Origin: Saururus chinensis
Taxonomy: Eukaryota; Streptophyta; Magnoliopsida; Piperales; Saururaceae
Length of the DNA: 64,000 nt
Direction of reading: 5' to 3'
Assembly (NCBI GenBank): GCA_035235625.1
Contig: CP141140.1
Coordinates: 38,125,351 to 38,189,350, forward strand
The notes under the pieces are model-generated. The model was not told where the DNA came from and did no database searches. It worked only from the letters and a program-made list of their open reading frames with translations. Shown in pieces: positions 57,451-64,000 of this stretch. A program made the position numbers and the translations under genes. Numbering within the stretch: the first letter of the stretch is position 1; each line of letters opens with the position of its first letter.

Positions 57451-59837
57451 TGTAAGATCTAACTTTAGCCCGGCTTGTTTTTTATTTAATTTTTTGATAT
57501 TGTGTGCTTTGCTTAATTTGACGATTTGACTTGATTTGGGGCTATGGGTTAGTACTTACTATTTTGACAAGGTTTAACAGTATTTTTATAACTTTTAATA
57601 TCAAACATGATTTATCCTAATTTTAGGGATATTATGAGATTTTATAGAAAATTTTTATTAATTAAGGGAGTGGACCCCGCCGTGGGCCCCATGTCCACAA
57701 TTGGATCCACATGACCATAAACATCAATCATTTTGTATTAATGAGTTTTGGACTAATTAAACTCATTTTTAGCCATAAATGACATTAATCAGCCCCTTAT
57801 GACTTTATAATTCATATTTACAACTCAACAGTTTGTACACATAACCCAACAACTTACTATATAAGGAAAACCATAGCCCATTTCCCATTTGGGAAAGGTC
57901 TATGTTAGGAAGCAAGGTGATGCCCTAACCCCATTGCCCGAAGAGGAAAATTCACTCTAAGTGAATTTTTAGCCCTAATCATCCCTAATCTTTCAGTTTT
58001 ACTCTTAATCTTTCGTATCTTCACTTTCCCTAAAATGGATTCTTGATTTCTTCAATTAAAAATACTATTTTTAATCTCAATTTCAAACCCTAAATGGGTG
58101 ATTTTCGTTTTTAATCAAAGTAAATCATAGATCTACTTATTTTCAAGGTTATTTAAGCTTAATAGTTGATTTTAATTAAGTATTAAGAAAAACCCTAATT
58201 TTAGGTAGGGTTTCTTAAGAAGTAAAGCTTCATTTTCGATCTAAAGACTTCTTAGAGGTAAAGGGTTTCTTTTCTAAGAGGTTTTCTTCCTTAAAATGCC
58301 ATTATTGTGAGTTTCTTTGAGCTTTTGATTCATCTTGATAGGTAATGGTGACTTATTAAAAACACATAATTTATGGTTTTTTTTATATTTAAGTAAAATG
58401 TTAGATCTATTATATATTTAGGCTTGGGTAATGATTATATAAAGTTTTATAAAATTTTAGCAATTTTTATTGATTTTTAGAAGAATTTTGGTTCGGTTTC
58501 GAGAGGAAGAAGACAAGTTTTTATGATAGTTCTGTCATAACCGTTAGATTGTCAATGGGCTGATCTAATGGCCAACTGTTCAAACTACCCATTTTTTTTA
58601 TAGTTCTGTCTTGACCTTAGATTGCCAATAGGCCCATCTAATAGCTAGCTGTTCAAAATTGCCCAAATAGCAATATGTTTTGGATTTACAACTATGCTGT
58701 GGATACTTTTACTTTGAGTTTTTCTCTCAAATTTGTTCTGGGAATATATTAACATGTCTAGATTACATTCCTAATTATTCATATTTTTTTAGAACAATAT
58801 GTATTTATTATATTTTTTAGAATACATGTGTTACAATAAAACAACTCTCTGTTTCCGTGTTTAGAAGCACATTTAGGGATAAAAACATATGATTTTTGGT
58901 TCCTTCTTTTTATGATGAATTGATATGTGTTATGAGTATGCTGTAAAAATTTCAACTTTTTTAGAGCACAATAAGTCATTGGCATAGTCTTAAATTTGAA
59001 GGACGATTTGGCTGAATTGCGTAGTCTCGTTAATTAAATCACAAAAATTATTTTTCATACTTATTTTCATAATGTGTTTATTTATATGTTAATTAAGGCT
59101 ACGATGTAGGTCTCTGTAAATTTTTACAATGATTGGAGTTTATTTGCTATTTTCATAAAATGTACAAGTTACATATTGTGATTATACTAAAATATCTACT
59201 AATCTAGTATGGGATAAGTGAGATTTGATTATTTCTTCATATTTACTCCATGATTTTAGTAGGTTTTACCATGATAATGTAAATATATGCTTGCACATGT
59301 TATAGTAATTTTAGGTAAATCATGTATTCTACATTTTAAATTATGTATGGCTATGTTTATACTTGTCTTGGTCTAGCATGATGTTATACTTGTCATGAAC
59401 TTGTATTAACGATGTTTTCATCACATTTACTCTATGATTTCCGTAGGGAAGAACTACGATGAAAATTATAGATGTACCCATCTAAGACATTGATTATAGT
59501 TTGTTCATGTTTCACATGTATTGGCTTAGGTTTGCATACTATCACTTATGTACACTCTTGCGTTGATGTTTATGATGTTATTAGATATAAATGGACCATG
59601 TTTCATGCACATGTAGACTGATTGGAGCATGTTTACTTACACTTGAACTCGTTTAACATTTGCTCACGTATGTATCATCTGGCATACATCATGAAGATGA
59701 TTTATAAATATGATGACCACCATTAAATAATATATGATATAATATACATCATGAAGATGATTTATAAATATGATGACCACCATTAAATAATATATGATAT
59801 AATATGCATAATTATTATTCTGCTTGGAACGTGTTAA
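57451..59837 (+). repeat. T-family LTR, 3'-truncated (copy D)
   Basis: TGTAAGATCTAAC start, TATA box TATATAAGG near 57859, and order of blocks as in 53308-56761. It ends between 59720 and 59837, where the minus-strand gypsy LTR takes over. It lacks the tandem-repeat part and the LTR end. Confidence 0.78.
59684..59803 (+). repeat. Perfect 60-bp tandem duplication
   Basis: Two identical 60-bp units (59684-59743, 59744-59803), starting ATACATCATGAAGATGATTT. No difference between them, although the surrounding LTR is strongly diverged from its relatives. Confidence 0.97.
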
Positions 59838-60932
59838 CATCACACGTGAAACCGAACATGACAACCGCAGTACGTATCACCACATAAATAACAAAAATCA
59901 TACATAAAAATTGGAGTTGATGCACAACCCAAATTTTATGTAACACAATAATACATGGTTTAACAAAATATCGTCAATTTATGACATATTCCAGGTACAC
60001 CGTTCGTAGAGCAGTCAGATCACAAAAATATAGGCATAACAAGCATTTACATAAAGGTCATATAATTACAAAATTTAGCTAAAACATTCAAGAAATTATA
60101 CAAAAAATTCTTCAGCCTTCACCTCTGGTTTGATTGCATTACCTGCAGAGTCTAGAAGTGGATGAATATTTTTATACTCAGTAGGTGGAACTAAAATCTA
60201 AGTTAATGCTAAGTAGAAAACTCATGACGGTAATAATTTTTGCTAGAACAGAATTTATTACAAAAACAAATTCAGAAATAATTTCAAAAAACACTGGTTC
60301 CTCCAATGACGATAAATCTAGAGCCATGATATCGAACAACATTCCTTCCGACGCTCATGGGGCAATGGGAAGCTCAAAAGGTGAGGAGTTTTACCCATGA
60401 CACTCTACACCTATGTGCACGCGCCAGATACTAATTATTCCCTCTGTAGGTATTGAGATAAATATGACAATTCTAGGTTTAACCCCAGCACTATCCAGAA
60501 AATACATGTGTCATAACTTAATTCAGTGCATGTAAAACATAGCACATGTATAACATTTTTCAGAAAACCCAAGAAAATAAACATAACATAGTAAAAATAG
60601 TGCATAAAAATTTGACGATATGAGCATAGCATAAGCTAGAGTTTAAGACCCCTTACCTTGGATTTTAGTAGAAACTTTGTGGTTGTAGAGAGCTCAAACG
60701 GAAAAACTGACCCTACCACAGTGTCTAGCACCATTGATTTAGTTGGAAATGCCTTTTGAACGGCTTGATTTGAACTCAGAATAACCTAGAACGGAGAAAC
60801 AGAAACTTGACATGTGATAGAATGGAAATGACTGGAACGAAAAACTTAGGGTAGAATATATAGGAGAACGGAAATGCACGGCATGTGCCACGCGCGGTTT
60901 CGCCACGCGGTATGTGCGTTGTGTGGTCATAC
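59838..60932 (-). repeat. 3' LTR of gypsy element, front part missing
   Basis: On the minus strand it begins in GC-rich sequence (CGCGCGTGGCACATGCCGTG), continues through a CCTATATATTC box near 60860, and ends near GTGTGATGTTAACA at 59845. The middle and end resemble 19339-20050 and 21480-21660. In those LTRs several hundred bases precede the GC-rich block. Here pol abuts it, so the start of this LTR is probably deleted. Confidence 0.6.
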
Positions 60933-63900
60933 CTATAGTTTTGGATATTTCTTTAACATTTCACTTTCTAATTCACATGTGGCTTCCTCCAAAGAATGAT
61001 GTTGCCATAATACTTTTACTAATGGAATCCTTTCTATCCTCAAGATTTGCCCCTTTCAATCCAAAATTATGAGTGGGTTTTCTTCCAATGTCAAATCAGG
61101 TTCTAAGGTGATCATTGTCTGATCCAGAATACGAGAAGGATCTTGCATAGATTTGTGAAGCACAAATACATGAAACACTTTATGAACATTGTCTAACGGA
61201 GGGAGCAAAGTCAATTTGTACGCCATTGGCCCTACTTTATCCAAAATTTCAAATGGCCCTACAAAATGAGGACTTAGCTTTCCTTTAACCCCCAATCTCA
61301 TAACTCCTCGAGTTGGTGATACCTTTAACAACACATGATCACCTATGCAGAAGTTGAGGTCTTTCCTTCTTTGATCGGCATAGCTCTTTTGACAATTCTG
61401 AGTTGTCACTATTCGATTCTTTATAAGCTTTACCTTATCAGCGCACTGCTGCAAGATATCTCACTTCACCAACTTTCTTTCCCCCACTTCACTCCAACAA
61501 GTTGGGGATCGACAGGGTTGACCATAAAGAGCCTTATACGGTGTCATGCCTATATTGGAATGATAGCTGTTATTATAAGAAAATTCAATCAATGGCAAGT
61601 GGTCCTCCCAGTTACCCTTATAATCTATGGCGCATGCCCGCAACATATCTTCTAATGTCTAAATAGTTCTTTCAAACTGACCATCTGCCTACGGATGGAA
61701 GGTTGTACTAAATCTGAGATTAGTACCTAATTCTTCTTGGAGTCTTTGCCAAAAGTGGGAAGTGAATCAACTATCCTGATAAAAAATAATCGACATCGAT
61801 ACTCCATGTCGACTCACAATTTTTTTTATGTACATTCTTGTCAAAGCATTCAACGTCTGGGTCTTCTTTAGGAGAAGAAAATGTGCACTTTTAATAAGTA
61901 TGTCCACTATAACCCAAATAGATTCATAACCAGATGAAGTCTTGGGTAAGCCTAAAATATAATCCATGGAAATATGCTTCCATTTCCATTCTGCAATTTC
62001 AATAGGTTGCAGGGTACCTGATGGTTTCTAATGTTCTGTTTTAACTTGCTGACAAGTTAAACATTTAGAGACAAATTCTCCTATGTCCCTCTTCCTCCCC
62101 TTCCACCAAAAATTTCTTTTTAAATTTTGGTACATTTTGTGTTCCTCTTGAGTGGATAGTGTATTGAGACCTATGTGCTTCATGTAATAGTTCTTGTTTT
62201 AGTTCAGGTACTGCTGGTACTACTAATCTCTATCTGAATCTTATTCCATCATTAGAGCTTTTATGAAAGTCAACCTATCTGAGAAGGTTTATACTTCTGC
62301 ATTCTCTTTTTGGGCCTCCAAAATGCGCTCAACCAATTTAGATTTTGCCTCAAGATTAGCTACAAAAGCCTCTTTGTTTCTTGATTGTATCATACGTTGT
62401 ATACCTATTGCTTTGTCCACCAATCTCCATTCTTTAAGCAACATTTGAGCTACCTTCCCCGTGGCTTTCCTACTCAAGGCATCGGCCACCACATTGGCTT
62501 TTCCTAAGTGTTATTGAATAAAGACATCATAATCATTAAGGTATTCAATCCAATGTCTTTGTCTTAAATTTAGTTCCCTTTGAGAGAAAATGTACTTCAA
62601 ACTCGATGATCTATAAAAAACTTTAAATTTCTCTCCATATAAATAATGTCTTCAAAATTTTAAAGAAAAAACTATTGCTGCCCATTCTAAATCATGAGTG
62701 GGGTAATTACCTTCATGCTTCTTTAGTTGTCTGGAAGCATATGTTATTACTTTCTTATTCTGCATCAACACACATCCATTCTTGAAGCATTACTATAAAT
62801 TACAAACCCTCCACTTCCAGTCGGTAAAGATAAGACTGGAGCAGTGGTTATTTTTTGTTTCAACTCTTGAAATGCCTTCTCACATTCCTCATCCCATATA
62901 AATCTCACCCCTTTTCTAGTTAGCTTTGTCAAGGGTAAAGCTATTCTTGAAAATCCTTGGATAAACCTTTGGTAGTAACTCGCAAGCCCTAAAAAACTTC
63001 TAATTTCTGTGATAGTTTTGGGCCTCTCCCACTTTACAACTGCTTAGATCTTGGTAAGGCCTATTGATACTCCATTTTCAAAAATAATATGACCTAAAAA
63101 GACAACATGTTCCAACCAAAACTCACATTTACTCAACTTAGCATATAGTTGATGATCTCTTAGAGTTTGAAGAACTATCTGTAAATATTCTCGACGTTCT
63201 TCTAGGTTGGAAGAGTAGACCAATATGTCATCAATGAAAACAATCACAAATTTATCCAAGTAAGGTTGAAAGACTCAATTCATAAGATCCATGAATGTTG
63301 CAGGAGCATTCGTCAATCCAAATGGCATCACTAAAAATTCATAGTGACCATATCAGGTACAAAAGGTTGTCTTTGGAATGTCTTCATCTCGTTAATTTAG
63401 TTGATGATACCCTGACCTTAAATATATTTTTGAGAAAACTTTTGCTTCTTGTAATTGATCAAACAAGTCACCGATCCGAGGTAAAAGATACTTATTCTTA
63501 ATAGTTACAAAGTTAAGCATCTTATAATCTATACATAATCTCAAGGATCTATCTTTCTTCCTGACAAAGTGGACTTGGAGCTCCCCAAGGTGATACATTA
63601 GGTTTGATAAATCATTTATCTAATAATTCCTACAATTGACTCTTTAATTCTTTTAATTCTCTAGCTGTCATACGATAGGGTGCCTTAGAGATAGGTTATG
63701 TTCCTAGTAGTAAGTCAATATTAAAATCTCTTTTTTTTTTGTGGTTAGAGATAGGTTATGTTCCTGGAAGATCATTAGCAAATACATTTGAAAAATCCCT
63801 TATCACATTAATACTTTTTATCTTGGAAATAAAGACTCCTCAAAAAATTACACTGGCAAGATATGTTTGACATCCTTTAGATACCAATCGCTATGCTTTC

Positions 63901-64000
63901 ACAGCAGAAATGATACATTCCACTGAAGGATCTCTGTTTCTATGAAAGGTAAATTTTTCCTCTCCTTGCCTATTAAACATAACTTTTCTCTTCAGTCTAC
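60933..64000 (-). pseudogene. Ty3/gypsy chromovirus pol polyprotein
   Basis: Minus strand; the N-terminus lies beyond the right edge. In order: the region before RT (DVFANDLPG-like near 63770; PISKAPYRMTARELK near 63690), RT ([11 protein letters not shown] near 63530; active site FIDD at 63228-63239, within [13 protein letters not shown]), RNase H ending near VADALSRKA at 62490, integrase zinc region with CLTCQQVK near 62050, catalytic core (MDYILGLPKTSSGYESIWVI from 61967; [20 protein letters not shown] near 61590), GPY/F module (GKLSPHFVGPFEILDKVGP near 61250), and a C-terminal chromodomain (IPLVKVLWQHHSLEEATCE near 61000) with stop at 60933. Tryptophan and arginine codons often read as stops (after QDS at 61767, after ILD at 61056). 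Dead copy. Chromodomain presence defines a chromovirus. Confidence 0.9.

Noticed and set aside
61335..61655. 106-codon plus-strand frame in the pol region
   Set aside because: Antisense to the integrase core, which carries the recognisable motifs.

Overview
This is a piece of an AT-rich plant nuclear genome. The evidence is a spliced NDUFA8-type complex I subunit gene, a LINE fragment with a plant-style C-terminus, Ty1/copia-type and Ty3/gypsy LTR retrotransposons, solo LTRs with 5-bp target duplications, and a foldback DNA element. I cannot name the species. Almost everything outside one small gene is nested and decayed transposon sequence. I saw no rRNA, tRNA or CRISPR array.

Layout. Positions 1-33301 are built mainly from one LTR retrotransposon family, here called R. 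Its LTRs are about 1.3 kb, start near TGTAAGAACATATG, and carry clusters of GATCGATC-like motifs upstream of a TATA box. The internal region encodes a copia-type gag (FDG motif, coiled coil, CCHC knuckle) and, further down, a second ORF resembling the 'putative plant transposon protein' domain. No protease, integrase or reverse transcriptase is visible between them. R0 (minus, 1-2529), R1 (plus, 3467-11283) and R2 (plus, 18167-31633) are copies; a deleted relative, R3, lies at 51100-52710. Nested in them are a solo gypsy LTR (8087-10060, TSD AATTA), a composite minus-strand LTR block (19339-22849, TSD CAATG), a gag-only element with two LTRs (12468-15939), and a 664-bp foldback element (27912-28575) that is almost wholly a perfect-strand-to-strand inverted repeat.

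Positions 33302-37867 hold a second gag-only gypsy element with a tRNA-iMet-like primer site, two LTRs and no pol. From 37868 to 42573 two copies of another family (T, with unusually long LTRs of about 3.3-3.5 kb) lie in opposite orientation, 7 bp apart; the right one is a complete solo LTR with TSD TAAGC. Two more T copies occupy 53308-56761 (solo) and 57451-about 59837 (truncated).

The only confident host gene is at 43974-48957 (plus): a 108-residue NDUFA8-like subunit of mitochondrial complex I, with eight conserved cysteines, split by a 4657-bp intron that contains a minus-strand LINE end. The right edge (60933-64000, minus) is the only place with pol: a Ty3/gypsy chromovirus reverse transcriptase-RNase H-integrase-chromodomain polyprotein, broken by stops, whose 3' LTR seems to have lost its front half.

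The main points of interest are the repeated retention of gag without pol in three unrelated LTR families, the gag-plus-extra-ORF structure of family R, the foldback element, and the tandem repeats living inside LTRs.
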